Shown: positions 1 through 9,950, counted from the first letter of the stretch. The stretch is DNA of 64,000 nt from Prorocentrum cordatum (GCA_963575745.1 CAUYUJ010017649.1:135001-199000); one strand, 5' to 3'. Numbers and translations are program-made. The notes: generated by a model from the letters alone, not told the origin.

Positions 1-19
1 CTTTCGCTCCTCCGACGCG

Positions 20-59
<40 letters not shown>
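20..59. repeat. poly-C run, about 40 bp
   Basis: Uninterrupted C homopolymer near the left edge. Its exact length is likely to be unreliable in any assembly. Confidence 0.95.
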
Positions 60-753
60 ACTTCCGACTCCAGCTTTGCGCACCAGCTTGGACCCGATTG
101 CTTGTGCATCGGCCAGGGGGGCCTATGCCGAGGGACGTCGGGGCACTCTGGTGGCGTTAGGCGTTTTCGGGGGCGCCTGCGAGGCCTTCGCTGCATTGCC
201 CTGGGGCCCCCCACCAAGGAGAAGAACATGTACTTCCAGCTGGCCCCTGGGTGCTCGACATGGACCCTCCTCTTCTTCCTGACCCTGGTCCCAACCTCCG
301 CCGTACATGCTGTAGAAAGCGCCCACGCAGCTTGCACCAGACCGACCGCGAATAACCTTCCGACTCCACACTTTGGGCGTCTACGGGCAAGGCATCGCAC
401 CCACCCGCGGGCACGTCGACGACGGAAGGAGAAACGGCTTGGGATATGTACTGGATTGATGGAGACGACATTGCAACAGGAATGGTAAGACAAACGAATG
501 CAACGCCTCAGCATCAAGTCTCTTGGGTTCTCTCGATACTTGGCCACGCGACATCGGTGGCAACATTTGTTACAGCAGCCCTACGGTACTTTATATGGTC
601 TATGTCTGCAGCGACACCACATGACTGGCAAGGGATATGGCCCCTTGCGCATTGCAGACCCTGGCAGCAGCGTTTTGATGATGAAGCGGGCTTCAACCGA
701 CGCTCGCAGCATGCCGTGACCAATAGCCGACTCGGCCCCACGGAAGTGATTTC
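60..753. other. no confident gene; possible decayed retroelement 5' part
   Basis: Several overlapping short frames exist on both strands. The best, plus strand 446-901, has no recognisable domain. The tract lies directly upstream of a decayed reverse-transcriptase gene in the same orientation, so it may be that element's eroded 5' part. Nothing here identifies a function. Confidence 0.4.
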
Positions 754-1640
754 TTGTACACTATTTGGGAATTCGCAGCTCTGTATCCATTCTGGATGGA
801 TCGTGTTCGCGTACGCTCCTCCCTCGAGGATCATCTCCATTCTCTACATCTCCCTACCCCAGCTTGCTCTATTGTGCGGGTATCCTGTGCCGCTGAGGTA
901 GGCAGCGTTCGCCGCTGGCTAGCCCGTGCTGTGCACCAGGCGCGGCCTTCGCGCCCAGCATGGGCCTCTTGGGCTGCCAAGGCTACCAGGACTATAGTTC
1001 AGCCAATCCCCACAGTACGACGACGGTTTTGCAATATTGCCAGAGTATTTCGGGAACAACAATTCCAATCCCTAGGGGATCTGACCCTTCAGGACTTCGA
1101 CCGTGCAGCCCGTGGAGGTGATATGGAAAGGATCCTATGACTGCCCGTATTCCATTGGCTAACCCCACCCTTCCCGACAACCAGAAAGCCGACATACAGA
1201 AATCTCGCAGGCGGTGGCTTGGCCCCATGGGGCTCGATAAGAAAGCTCGCCCACCCTACCGACTCCACAAAAAGCCACTTCCGACAACCCGCCGACTTCT
1301 CGGGGCGCCCGCAGGTATCAGGCCCTCGATGAGGCCCGTCTCGGATTTGAGACTCGGGCCCTAGAGGCCCCCGACGGTGCGTGCTTTACGGCTGAGGACA
1401 ATGATCCCAACACGTTGTGGATGGTGAATGGGGTGCTCCATCTTGCGCGCTGGCTGTGTATGCTCGCTCGAGCCCCCGCGCGTTGGCGCGCGGTGGACTC
1501 ATATCAGTCTGCAGTGGTCCTCGTGGTATCGGCTGCTCTATGACTACACCATTCCGAAGTCCATGCGGGCCAAAGGAGAGGGGCCACTCAACGCTCGACA
1601 CATCCCTTACATTCATCCAACTGCGAAGCTAAAATGCTAG
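754..1640 (+). pseudogene. decayed N-terminal part of a reverse-transcriptase ORF
   Basis: Protein-like segments run in series but in different frames. Frame 1 (754-1140) ends in a stretch like LTLQDFDRAARGGDMERIL. Frame 0 (1137-1364) contains WLGPMGLDKKARPPYRLHKK. Frame 2 (about 1310-1540) contains LDEARLGFETRALEAPDGA and DNDPNTLW. Frame 0 (about 1530-1640) contains YDYTIPKSMRAK and RHIPYIHPTAK. Together they read like the pre-RT region of a dinoflagellate retroelement that has collected several indels and stop codons. They lead straight into the RT frame at 1642. The alternative, an intron-containing gene, is less likely because the segments abut or overlap. Confidence 0.5.
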
Positions 1641-1641
1641 A

Positions 1642-2697
1642 GTGGGGAACCCAATCCCCCACCTGAAGGCCGCCATACCTGTGCGAAACCTCAGCGCAGT
1701 TGTTTCAGAAATATATGCAGCTTCGCGCGGCTACCGTCGATGGGGACTTTATCGATCCTTGGGCCGAGCGCTGGCATTCATTTCAAACCAGATGAACCCT
1801 GGGTGGGCCTTCTCCTCGCTCGACAGTGCTGTGCCGAACATCATCGATCAGTTTCACTACCTTGCCTCGCCTCCGCAGGGCGTCCCATGCACGTGCAGGG
1901 GATGCGGACGGCCTCTTACCTGCCCAGGCGTCGTCGTGGGCGACGCTGGGCAAGCCTGCGAGGCCATCGAGGTGGAGCGGATCAATTCCTGCTTGGGCCG
2001 CCTTTTCGCCAAGCTCGACTCGAGTGACAACGAAGGCCGAAAACGTTGCGTCACGGTGATGCGGACCCAGAGGTCCCACGTGTTCTTCGGGGTCCACACT
2101 AACCAGCGTCTCTGGGATAGGACAGTTTGGTTACCCAGTAGTATACGGAGGGCCCTAGAAGGCTTCTTGGGAATGCGACTGTTCTTGGTGGCTGGTCTTG
2201 TGATTCAACAACTCTGTGGCATACCTATTGGGGGCCCCCTGAGTGGGGCTGTGTTACATACTGTACTTAGTGATTTGGAATTTGCAACGGACAGACAATA
2301 CCCAGGTAGGCGAGGCTCCATTATGACGGGACGGCATGCAGATGACATCATCCTAGCCTCAAAATTGCGTTGCAGCGCCTGCCTTAAACGACTGGTTCGG
2401 ACGGTTTACGGATCGACGGTGAAGTTTGATTTCACCGACCCCATCCCCATCTCTCCCACAACGGTAATGGTTCCGTATTTGGAGACCACACTATACGTTA
2501 CTATGTGTCGGGCTACCCATTGGACAATTCATAAGAATGAGGCTTTCGCCTTCACGGGGGATCTGGGACGTCCCGCGAAGCAGTCTGTGGTTCCTTACTT
2601 GGGACGGTTCCCTCCGACACTTCTGAAGCAACATCGGGCTGAGTTACGGGGCCGTCTGAAACGGTGGCAGAACCTACGAGTGTGTGATATTAATTGA
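1642..2697 (+). CDS. reverse transcriptase-like ORF, partial (N-terminus frameshifted away)
   Basis: The 351-codon open frame opens at GTG right after a stop, so it is probably an internal segment rather than a complete ORF; the first in-frame ATG is at 1792. Visible features: a cysteine cluster CTCRGCGRPLTC with a following VVVGDAG near residues 83-100, then GIPIGGPLSGAVLHTVLSDL near residues 195-215, which fits the RT motif upstream of the active site. RHADDIILAS near residues 230-240 corresponds to the YxDD box and keeps both metal-binding aspartates (A-D-D). This would copy element RNA into cDNA. The gag-like ORF lies downstream rather than upstream, which is unusual. I infer a non-LTR or Penelope-like RT but cannot place the family. 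Confidence 0.65.
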   Translation: MGNPIPHLKAAIPVRNLSAVVSEIYAASRGYRRWGLYRSLGRALAFISNQMNPGWAFSSLDSAVPNIIDQFHYLASPPQGVPCTCRGCGRPLTCPGVVVGDAGQACEAIEVERINSCLGRLFAKLDSSDNEGRKRCVTVMRTQRSHVFFGVHTNQRLWDRTVWLPSSIRRALEGFLGMRLFLVAGLVIQQLCGIPIGGPLSGAVLHTVLSDLEFATDRQYPGRRGSIMTGRHADDIILASKLRCSACLKRLVRTVYGSTVKFDFTDPIPISPTTVMVPYLETTLYVTMCRATHWTIHKNEAFAFTGDLGRPAKQSVVPYLGRFPPTLLKQHRAELRGRLKRWQNLRVCDIN

Positions 2698-2811
2698 ATG
2701 GTTCTCGTGTGTAGTGATGTTCTTATGTATCTTCGTCTGGGTTAGAGTTCCCAACATATCAATCGGGTTTGGAAACGGATTCTCCCACCCTCTCCACGAT
2801 TGGACATATGT
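2698..2811. other. spacer between RT-like and gag-like ORFs
   Basis: About 115 bp with no ORF or recognisable terminal repeat. It could be the join between two tandem element copies, which would explain RT preceding gag. Confidence 0.3.
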
Positions 2812-4092
2812 ATGACGGTTATCCGCCTTGTGCTTCTGACCTCCCACTACCTACGTACCCCGCCCAGAACTGTGGCAGCTTTTTTCACTCAGAGTCTCTC
2901 CGCGTCTTCGCCCGACTGCCCCGCGGACCCTTGTTGCCAGACTGCTCGCTCCAACCAGATGTTCTCCTCCTGGCGCAAGGGCGGCGACAAGGGCCAAGGC
3001 CAGATGGGCCGCCGGCCAGGGGGGCCATGCGCCCCGCGGCATCAGCAGTGGGGGAAGGGTGGCCCCAACAATTTCGGTGGCAACATGAGCGGTGGCTTCT
3101 CCAGCATGCTTGGCCAGATGACGTCGGTCATGGACAACATTGCGGCCTTGGGGGAGCTCACGCGTGTGGGGGCGGCTCTGGCTCAGACTCAGCAGCAGCC
3201 GAATGTCCCGCCACCAGTGGCCACCCCTCCTGGGCCTCAAGGAGGCAGCCAGGGTACAGGGACCCCGAGCCCCACCACCGCCTCGGGTGCCGAGCCCGCC
3301 CGTGAGCTCGTGGGGGCCATTACGAACGCGCTTCGGTCCAGTGCTCCTGGCGACACCCGACTCCAGCAGACGATCAGCCGCCTTCACGACCTCGTAGGCG
3401 GCCCGACTCAGCCAGCAGTTAGAACTACCCCTGGCACCACAGCAGGCTCGACGACCCAGAACAACGCGCTGGCGTCAAACCCGATCATCATACAGCTGCA
3501 GTCCAACATGGCGACCCTTCAAAGTACGGTGGAGACCCACGGCCAGCAGATCAGCACTATCAACACCACTCTGGCTGGTGCGGCGGAGGACTCCCGCGCG
3601 ACGCGCCAGATGATGGAGCGGATGATGGCCTTGCAGCAGCCGGCAACACCTAGCGAATCGGCCGCCGTCACCCCGCAGAGGAACCGGACATCTACTCTTG
3701 TTGTTACGCCATCGCCTGTGTCCCCTGCTGGCCCAGGAGGGGGCGGTGCAGGGGTGCCTAAGAGGTCCGCGCTCATGGCACCCCAGATGACTGTGACGGA
3801 TCACGACCATGCTGGGGGTTGGGCCCCAGCGTCAGAACATGATTCAGTTATCCCAGGAGATCAGCAGCTCAACATGTGCTACGATGCCGTACAGCGCTTG
3901 GTGGGCCCAGATTTCACGACGCAAAGGACTGGCTCAGTGGCAGACAAAGCTTCAAACGCTGGGGGCCCCGCCCGCAGAGGCTCAGGCGGCCTCCAGCTTC
4001 TCCAAGGTCGGCGAGCTGTTCTACTCTACTCCCGCATCCAGCATGACGGGTCCTTGAGCGCCGCCGACTTACAGACCATCACGCTTCAATGA
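2812..4092 (+). CDS. gag/ORF1-like protein, Gly/Gln/Pro-rich with a short coiled coil
   Basis: The frame opens at a TTG at 2800; ATGs occur at 2812 and 2959, and the composition becomes protein-like from 2959 (MFSSWRKGGDKGQGQ). Layout from 2959: a basic Gly/Lys/Gln-rich N-terminus, a Gly/Met patch (GGNMSGGFSSMLGQM), a Pro/Thr/Gly linker, then a heptad-like stretch around 3500-3630 (NMATLQSTVETHGQQ, then RQMMERMMALQQ). That fits the RNA-binding, multimerising ORF1 of a retroelement. The last ~90 codons lose protein character while frame 2 (3809-4057) gains it (AQWQTKLQTLGAPPAEAQAA). A 1-nt indel near 3810-3930 is therefore likely. No zinc knuckle is visible. Assignment rests on composition and location beside the RT. 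Confidence 0.5.
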   Translation: MTVIRLVLLTSHYLRTPPRTVAAFFTQSLSASSPDCPADPCCQTARSNQMFSSWRKGGDKGQGQMGRRPGGPCAPRHQQWGKGGPNNFGGNMSGGFSSMLGQMTSVMDNIAALGELTRVGAALAQTQQQPNVPPPVATPPGPQGGSQGTGTPSPTTASGAEPARELVGAITNALRSSAPGDTRLQQTISRLHDLVGGPTQPAVRTTPGTTAGSTTQNNALASNPIIIQLQSNMATLQSTVETHGQQISTINTTLAGAAEDSRATRQMMERMMALQQPATPSESAAVTPQRNRTSTLVVTPSPVSPAGPGGGGAGVPKRSALMAPQMTVTDHDHAGGWAPASEHDSVIPGDQQLNMCYDAVQRLVGPDFTTQRTGSVADKASNAGGPARRGSGGLQLLQGRRAVLLYSRIQHDGSLSAADLQTITLQ

Positions 4093-4152
4093 ACGACATC
4101 GGCGGCGCTCGATACACTTACTAAACCTGTGACATCTGAGAAGGTATGGGGG

Positions 4153-4515
4153 ATGCCACGCGTATGTGGTTTGCTGCTCCCAGTTGTGATGTTTCTCTGG
4201 ACTACGTACCAACTGTGCTTGTTCGTGGGTTTCGCCCGTATGTCGGCGGAGGGCCTCCTGACATTTGCGATTCAGCGAACGATGGCAATCCTACCTATGG
4301 TGGCCTTCCGCGTGGTCTTCTCACACCTCCTACCTGGTGCTACGTGGTGGCTTCAGTATTTATCAGGCGCTGCGGCGCCGACCCCATTCCCAGAAGCTCA
4401 CGATTCTACTTCGGACTTGCTCAAGTCACATGCCACGGTCGGGGAGTCGTGGGCCTGGCTAGCGGCGGTCGGTCAGCCCCTGCTAGTGGGGTTGTGCGCG
4501 TATCTTGGCCACTAA
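4153..4515 (+). CDS. possible small hydrophobic membrane protein
   Basis: ATG at 4153; the same frame is open from GTG at 4129. The 120-residue product has a strongly hydrophobic segment (GLLLPVVMFLWTTYQLCLF), a second around ILPMVAFRVVF and a third at the C-terminus (AAVGQPLLVGLCAYLG). Two or three membrane spans are plausible. It lies just after the gag-like ORF on the same strand and may belong to the same element. An overlapping frame-0 ORF (4146-4580) covers the same DNA and is the alternative. No family is recognised. Confidence 0.25.
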   Translation: MPRVCGLLLPVVMFLWTTYQLCLFVGFARMSAEGLLTFAIQRTMAILPMVAFRVVFSHLLPGATWWLQYLSGAAAPTPFPEAHDSTSDLLKSHATVGESWAWLAAVGQPLLVGLCAYLGH

Positions 4516-5283
4516 GTAGAGCCAGAAGAATGGTTCAGATCCCAGCTGCATCAGTGACGGGTCACATGATTCCAATGTGAACCTGAGAAGCTTGCTGCAG
4601 AGTTCTGTTCTGTATTCTACTCTCCCACCCCTGATCGTTCGGACGGGTTGTGTGTGTGCGTGTGTTTCTTGACTTTCAGCTTCCAAGACTGCCCTCAATT
4701 ATTCGAGGCCTAAGAAGTCACATGCCACACATACCGTGTCCAGACGCCCTAGGTTTGTTTATGCATTTGAGAAAGAAGCTTGATTTTCTCTGTTCTGGGA
4801 ATCTCCTGCATAGTGCAGGAGACCTAGGTTGCGTATGGGAAATCCATGCCCTAGGACCCCAAGGGCTCCGAGGCCTCGCCCACTTTTGTATTGCATGATG
4901 TTCAGACCTCATGGGCTTGCCAGCGCAGCCTCCTTTCTTCCTCCTCCTCGCCTGTCCTCTTGGTTGCTGTCTTCCTCTTGTCTCCGCCGTCTTGTGCCCC
5001 GCTCGCTCCCTCTCCTCCTGGCCCGCCTCGGCCTGGGACACCTTGCCAGACAGCAAGCCGTTCACACTCTGTTTGCCTTGCTGCGCTGACCGCAGCCAAT
5101 GTGTGTCAAGCCTGTTCGTCAGAGGTTTAGAGGCCAGCTCAAACCTTGCTGAAGCAAGGTGCATACACGTGTAGGTCTCTGACGGACAGGGCGAATTGCG
5201 GGTGCTCGGAAAAGCTGGTACTGGACCTGGTGGAGCCCCTCACGAGGCCTCAGACTCAGCATTCTTTCACTTACGTACTGATC
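4516..5283. other. no gene seen
   Basis: Mixed sequence with pyrimidine-rich patches. Only short overlapping frames on both strands; nothing domain-like. Confidence 0.5.
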
Positions 5284-5286
5284 ACA

Positions 5287-5322
5287 AGTGTGTGTGTGTG
5301 TGTGGGGGGGGGCGGGGGGGCC
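5287..5322. repeat. GT microsatellite followed by a poly-G tract
   Basis: About ten GT units run into a G-rich tract. Confidence 0.9.
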
Positions 5323-5679
5323 ATCCGTCTTTCGAGGAATGGGATAGCCAGGAGGGCGAGTTTGGTGTGTGACGCTCGGCGGGTCGGGGGCGCCGTGGGT
5401 GGGCTCCTCGTCTTCGCGCTGCCTCTCGCCTCGTTCGGCCATGCTTTGTTTCCTTGGCCTCGGTGCTTGTCGGCTCTGCGCTCGGTGCTGCCTAGCAGTG
5501 CCTAGCTCGGTGGCGACAGCTTCGCGTCCCAGGAAGTTTTCCGCACTGCCGCACTCCTGCAGGTGGAACCTGCTTGAGTTGTCACCCGCCATTCTCCCAC
5601 AGACGGCGCGTGCGTTCACTCATGTGGTGGAGCCTGTTGAGGCCAAAAAAAATCGCCTCGTTCGGCCAGGTGTGCGTCG

Positions 5680-5836
5680 TTCCGTTGGGTGTCCCGAGCG
5701 TGTGCGTGGAGGTCTCCGTCCTCCTCCCCACGGAAAAAAGTGCACTCTCAGGCCCTGCGTTCCGCTCGGTGTCCCGAGCGTGTGCGTGGAGGTCTTTGTG
5801 CTCCTCCTCGCGGCAAGTGCACTCTCAGGCCCTGGA
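5680..5836. repeat. two-copy tandem duplication, ~78-bp unit
   Basis: Copies at 5680-5759 and 5760-5836. Each starts TTCCG(T/C)(T/C)(G/C)GGTGTCCCGA and ends with TGCACTCTCAGGCCCTG. They differ at a few bases and by a short indel. Confidence 0.85.
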
Positions 5837-5910
5837 CGGCCTCGTCCACTGTCCAGGAGCATGTTGGGGCTGCGTGCGCTGATGTTAAAAAATCCTCTCG
5901 TCGTCTCCCC

Positions 5911-5950
<40 letters not shown>
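5911..5950. repeat. GTC microsatellite, about 13 units
   Basis: Perfect trinucleotide run. The poly-Asp, poly-Ser and poly-Val frames across it are artefacts. Confidence 0.95.
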
Positions 5951-6279
5951 AAGTTCTGGGATCGAGGATTCTGGAAGTTATCCCGGGCCTCCACTGGGGC
6001 CACCCGGGCGGCCACGGCGCTGCGCCCGCCGCGGAAGGAGCCGGCGTCGAGCGCGGCCGGGGTGGCGGGCCATCGTCGCAGCAATCGTCGGCCCTCACTG
6101 GGGGGGTCGCCGTCGTCGGGCGGGTCCCTTCAGGGGCAACGTTTGGGGGGGGCGCATCGGCCCCTGACCGCCCATTGATCGCCGGCAGGGGTCCGATAGC
6201 CCATCGCGCCCAGGAGCGCGCGGATTCGCTATCGCGGGCCCATCGGCGATGCATCGCCGATTCTGAGGCGAAGCATTCA

Positions 6280-6423
6280 GGAGAGGGGGAGGAGAAGGAG
6301 GAGGAGGAGGAGGAGGAGGAGGAGGAGGAGGAGGAGGAGGAGGGGGAGGAGGGGATGGGGGAGGAGGAGGAGGAGAGGAGGAGAAGGAGGAGGAGGAGGA
6401 GGAGGAGGAGGAGGAGGAGGAGG
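6280..6423. repeat. GGA microsatellite, ~140 bp
   Basis: Near-perfect GAG/GGA repeat with a few interruptions. It generates poly-Glu, poly-Arg and poly-Ser frames on both strands that should not be read as genes. Confidence 0.95.
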
Positions 6424-6632
6424 GGGTTTCCCACAACATCAGACGGTTTGTTATGTTCCTTACGATGTCCCCAGAAGTCCCAGCTGGCCTGGTTTGTCCC
6501 TCGACCCTGTATGTTCACGGTTCCCGTGGCCAGGCAAAGGTTGCCGGAGACTGGACATTGCCCAAAATTTGGGTGTCTCGTAAGGAGGGGGCGATACATG
6601 GGGCGTTGCGAAAGTTCGTCGCCTCCCTCGCT

Positions 6633-6755
6633 GATCGAGGTCGGTTCGGGGAGGATGCCCTAATGCTTTTCGTGTTTGTGGGATGTTCCTGTGCATCCTG
6701 GGAGAGAGCACCCTCAAGTGTTCTTCAGCCTTGACCAGCGGAGGGTCTCATGTTT
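6633..6755 (+). repeat. dispersed repeat R1, plus-orientation copy
   Basis: Matches the reverse complement of 40691-40802 at about 80% by eye. Shared blocks include CGTGTTTGT, CTGTGCATCCTGGG, GTTCTTCAG and GCGGAGGGTCTCA. A short indel separates the copies. Nature unknown; no terminal inverted repeats seen. Confidence 0.75.
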
Positions 6756-7099
6756 TTGATTGGGGGGGCGTAGTGGGGGGCGATATCCAGTGGAGACCCA
6801 TGCCAAGAAACACCCTGCTTGCCTCCAGGGTGCCCTGGGTTTCTTGGGTTTCGATGGCTTTGCTATGGAAAGCGTGACCTTCCCACACCAAAAAGCAATG
6901 GACGTCTTGGGGTCTCAGGGTTGAGTTTCTTGTGGAAGGTTTCTTGTGGTCGAGTTCCTACTGTATGGGGAGGCAGCGAGGGCTGCAGAAAACGGCCATC
7001 CAGGGTTCCTTAAATGGGGCCCCCTCAGGGCCCAGGATGGGGGCCTTGGGGGGAGGTGTACCGTCTTCTCCCCCCCCATTTATCCCACCCCATTAATCC

Positions 7100-7285
7100 A
7101 GTATCGTTCAACCGATCCCCATCCCCATGCTCATCCCCTTCGAGACCCCCACCAAATTACACCCCCAGTTGGGGATGCACCCCTCGAAGCCCGAAGAATA
7201 CGGCCTATATCCCCATCTAGGGGGGTAAATCGGCCAGTGGGGCCCAGCCCACGCTGGTGGGGATGGGGATCGGTTAAACGATACT
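7100..7285. mobile_element. MITE-like element, family A, copy 1
   Basis: 186 bp bounded by inverted ends: AGTATCGTTCAACCGATCCC on the left and its near-exact complement GGGATCGGTTAAACGATACT on the right. The similarity extends to about 30 bp through CCATCCCCAT. Outside it, ATTAAT and a CACCCC block also mirror each other, so the full arm may be ~50 bp. A second copy lies at 9016-9202 and is about 80% identical by eye, including the core GGTAAATCGGCCAGTGGGGC. No transposase. CATTAAT occurs on both outer flanks, but the motif is palindromic in part, so calling it a target duplication is uncertain. Confidence 0.75.
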
Positions 7286-7467
7286 CATTAATGGGGGGTG
7301 GATAGAGCCCCCACCCTGACACGTCGATTCGTGAATTGTCCGTTTGTCGGTTCTCGAGCGGGCGCCGCGGCCGTCTTTTTCCAGGCTTGCGCCCGCCAGG
7401 TTTGGGCCCGAGGTCGTTTGCCCTGTAGTCACGCTTTGCCAAAGTCAGGCGATTGCGAACAAGGATT

Positions 7468-7637
7468 TAGGGGGCGCGGATTAGCGACGGGTCCCGTTTC
7501 CACGGGAAATCGCGGATTTCCGCCGCCGAACGAGGCGGCACAAGCCTCATTTTTGGGAGGGCACTTCCCCCGATCCACGGATTTGGCGACCGCGCGCCAA
7601 ATCCGTGGATCGCTAATACATGTCTGCGCGCCCCCGA
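7468..7637. repeat. nested inverted repeat (fold-back) with a perfect 18-bp palindrome
   Basis: A perfect 18-bp inverted repeat (7571-7588 and 7595-7612, CGATCCACGGATTTGGCG and complement) has a 6-nt loop. Outer arms continue imperfectly: GGGGGCGCG and ATTAGCGA on the left pair with TCGCTAAT and CGCGCCCCC on the right. The whole ~170 bp could fold into a long hairpin. It may be a short fold-back element. Confidence 0.7.
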
Positions 7638-7689
7638 TTTCGGATGCAACTCCTGGAGGTCGAATTCTGATTTTGCCCTGGTCCGAAGT

Positions 7690-8064
7690 ATGGCTTAATC
7701 CGGCTTACCCCCGCTAAATCCGGCTTAATCCTGCTTGCTCCCGCTGAATCCGGCTTACTCCCGCTTCATCCGAGGCCCACTCTAGCGCAACGGCCCCCCA
7801 ATGGGGCTCAATCCTCCTTACTCCTTCCGACCAAAACCTGCCAGTAGTTACCTCCTAACCCGATCAAAGGGGGCTCTGTCCTTCCGTCGTGTCTGGGCTC
7901 GCTGGTTGCCCAGGGCCCTCCTTAATCCTTCCGACGAAAACCTCCGTCATCTTTCCGACGAAAATCCTCCTCAATCCTTCCGACGAAAACCTCCCAGTAG
8001 TTACCTCCTAACCCGATCAACGGGGGCTCTGTCCTTCCGTCGTGTCTGGGCCCTCCTCCGCGGT
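7690..8064. repeat. direct repeats: AATCCGGCTTACTCCCGCT units and a ~90-bp duplication
   Basis: 7690-7775 holds about four copies of a ~25-bp AATCCGGCTTA-CCCGC unit. 7822-7922 and 7975-8064 are near-identical (TCCTTCCGAC-AAAACCT, CAGTAGTTACCTCCTAACC, GTCCTTCCGTCGTGTCTGGG). The latter half recurs at 8320-8378. No gene. Confidence 0.8.
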
Positions 8065-8159
8065 ATGAGGAAAATCGTGGAGGCCTCGCGCGGCGCGTAA
8101 TAGTAGTATTATCTAGTCCACGCGTCAGCTCCGTGAGCTCGGGTCTCGAGTTGCCGCGT

Positions 8160-8900
8160 GAGGCCTCCAGGGGGAGGAGGAGGGTGGAGGGAGGAGGGAG
8201 GAGGGAGGGGGGAGGAGGGGGGAGGAGCGAGGAGGGCGGAGGGAGGAGCGAGGAGCGAGGAGCGAGGAGCGAGGAGCGAGGAGCAAGGACCGAGGACCGA
8301 GGCGCGAGGAGGGACGGTTCTGTCCTTCCGTCGTGTCTGGGCTCGCTGGTTGCCCAGGGCCCTCCTCCGCGGCAAGGCTCCGGCCGCCGCCGCCGTCGGC
8401 CGCCCCCTCCCCCCCGCCCGGGGCGGCAGCGGAGGGCCATCGGAGCAGTGCGCGCCCACCCCCAAGTCCTCCTCCTCCTCCTCCTCCTCCTCCTCCTCCT
8501 CCTCCTCCTCCTCCTCCTCCTCCTCCTCCTCCTCCTCCTCCCCCTCCCCTCCCCCTCCTCCTCCTCATCCTCCTCTTTCCTCCTCCTCATCCTCCTCCTC
8601 CTCCTCATCTCCTCCTCCTCCTCCCCCTCCCCCCTCCCCCTCCTCCTCCTCATCCTCATCTTTCCTCCTCCTCTTTCCTCCTCCTCATCCTTCCTCCTCC
8701 TCCTCCATCCTCCTGCTCCTCCTCCTCCTCCTCTTACTCCTCCTCCCCTCCTCCTCCCCGTCCTCCTCCTCCTCCTCCCCTCTCCTCCTCCTCCTCCTCC
8801 TCCTCCCTCCTCCTCCCCTCCTCCTCCTCCTCCTCCTCCTCCTCCTCCTCCCCGTCCTCCTCCTCCTCCTCCTCCTCCTCCTCCTCCTCCTCCTCCGCGC
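8160..8900. repeat. GGA-type and CTC-type microsatellites, ~740 bp
   Basis: 8165-8312 is GGA/GAGCGAG-rich on the plus strand. 8466-8896 is an almost continuous CTC tract, its mirror in composition. The two purine/pyrimidine blocks could pair as inverted arms. All long frames here are low complexity. Confidence 0.95.
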
Positions 8901-9015
8901 CCAGCGCGTCCCGCCAGTGCCAGCCCTCGCGCCTGTGCGTCTGCCGGCGTCGGTCCCTGGCCAGTTTCGACGTCCAAGGGCGTCCAATCTGGCAGGTCCA
9001 AGGGCCTCGCATCTC

Positions 9016-9202
9016 AGTATCGTTTAAACTATCCCCATCCCCATCCCCATCCCCTTCAAGACCCCGACCAAGTTACCACCCCAGTGGGGGATGCACCCCC
9101 CGAAACCCTAAGGGAACGACCTATATCCCCATCCAAGGGGGGTAAATCGGCCAGTGGGGCCCAGGCAACGCCGATGGGGATGGGGATTGGTTCAACGATA
9201 CT
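9016..9202. mobile_element. MITE-like element, family A, copy 2
   Basis: 187 bp with ends AGTATCGTTTAAAC and GTTCAACGATACT. Internal sequence is about 80% identical to the copy at 7100-7285. A CCCCAT block is expanded by one unit relative to copy 1. No coding capacity and no clear target duplication. Confidence 0.75.
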
Positions 9203-9206
9203 CAAA

Positions 9207-9360
9207 GTCGGGCGTGTCAATCTACAGGAGAAATCTTCAAACTTGATTAAGAAATAGTTTTGGGACGATTTTGGTAGTATTTTTTGATCTTTGAATGTGT
9301 TTGGGATACTCTTCTTCCCTCCAAAATCTGCCCGTAGAGGGGGACATGCCCGACCTAAAC
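9207..9360. mobile_element. MITE-like element, family B, copy 1
   Basis: An AT-rich ~150-bp tract in GC-rich DNA. Inverted ends: GTCGGGCGTGTC-TCTAC on the left, and on the right GTAGAGGGGGACATGCCCGA leading into CCTAAAC. The right end read in reverse complement (GTTTAGGTCGGGCATGTCCC) matches the left end of a second copy at 41705-41865. It starts only four bases after the family A element ends, so two small elements abut. Confidence 0.6.
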
Positions 9361-9820
9361 CCACCCCGAGGACTTCTTACGGACAGACTCAGGATAGAGA
9401 TACAACGCTCCAGAGGGTTCCGCAGCGCCCCCAGCCGAGGGAAGAAATTGTAGCCAGATGGGGGCCGAGGTGGCCCAGCTCCGGTTCCCAGAGGTGGGAG
9501 AAGGGGGGCCCCTCGCCTCACAGCTGGACGCGGCACGACATACTGGTCGGTCTCGGCCCTGGGATGGAGTCCGGGAATCGATACTGAGCGGATTTGCCCC
9601 CTCCCTCCTGGCAGATTTTTCTTTAGGTTTCTCCAGCAGCGCACTCAATCTTGGGAAACAGCACGATGACCATGATCAGGACGTCGGAAGAACGCTTTCT
9701 GACGCTGCTGGCTGGTGGGAGGTTCAACCCCCGCGAAACCCCCCCAAGATTTTTTGGGGGGTCCAGAGCCCCCCCCCGAAAATTTTGGAGAGGGGTCCAG
9801 AACCAAGGGCTCCCACGAGG
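9361..9820. other. no gene seen
   Basis: Short overlapping frames only. A C-rich/A-rich tract near 9730-9790 (CCCCCC and AAATTTT clusters) resembles the minisatellite that follows. Confidence 0.5.
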
Positions 9821-9821
9821 G

Positions 9822-9950
9822 CGCGAAGTTTTTCGCGCTTCGCGGTCCTCGTTCCTTCTCCCCCTCCTCCTCGTCCTCCTTTCCTCCCTTTGGAGGGGCG
9901 GCGCGAGAGCGCGAAGTTCTTCGCGCTTCGCGGAGCGCGAAGCGCGAGGT
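9822..9950. repeat. overlapping CGCGAAG/CTTCGCG palindromes
   Basis: Repeated GCGCGAAG and CTTCGCG blocks (9823-9843 and 9905-9947) can fold into several alternative hairpins. Confidence 0.6.

Noticed and set aside
8133-9257. Long Ser/Leu/Pro-, Glu/Arg- and Gly-rich ORFs over 8.1-9.0 kb, 52.5-53.6 kb and similar blocks
   Set aside because: GGA/CTC microsatellites read in six frames; no unique sequence.
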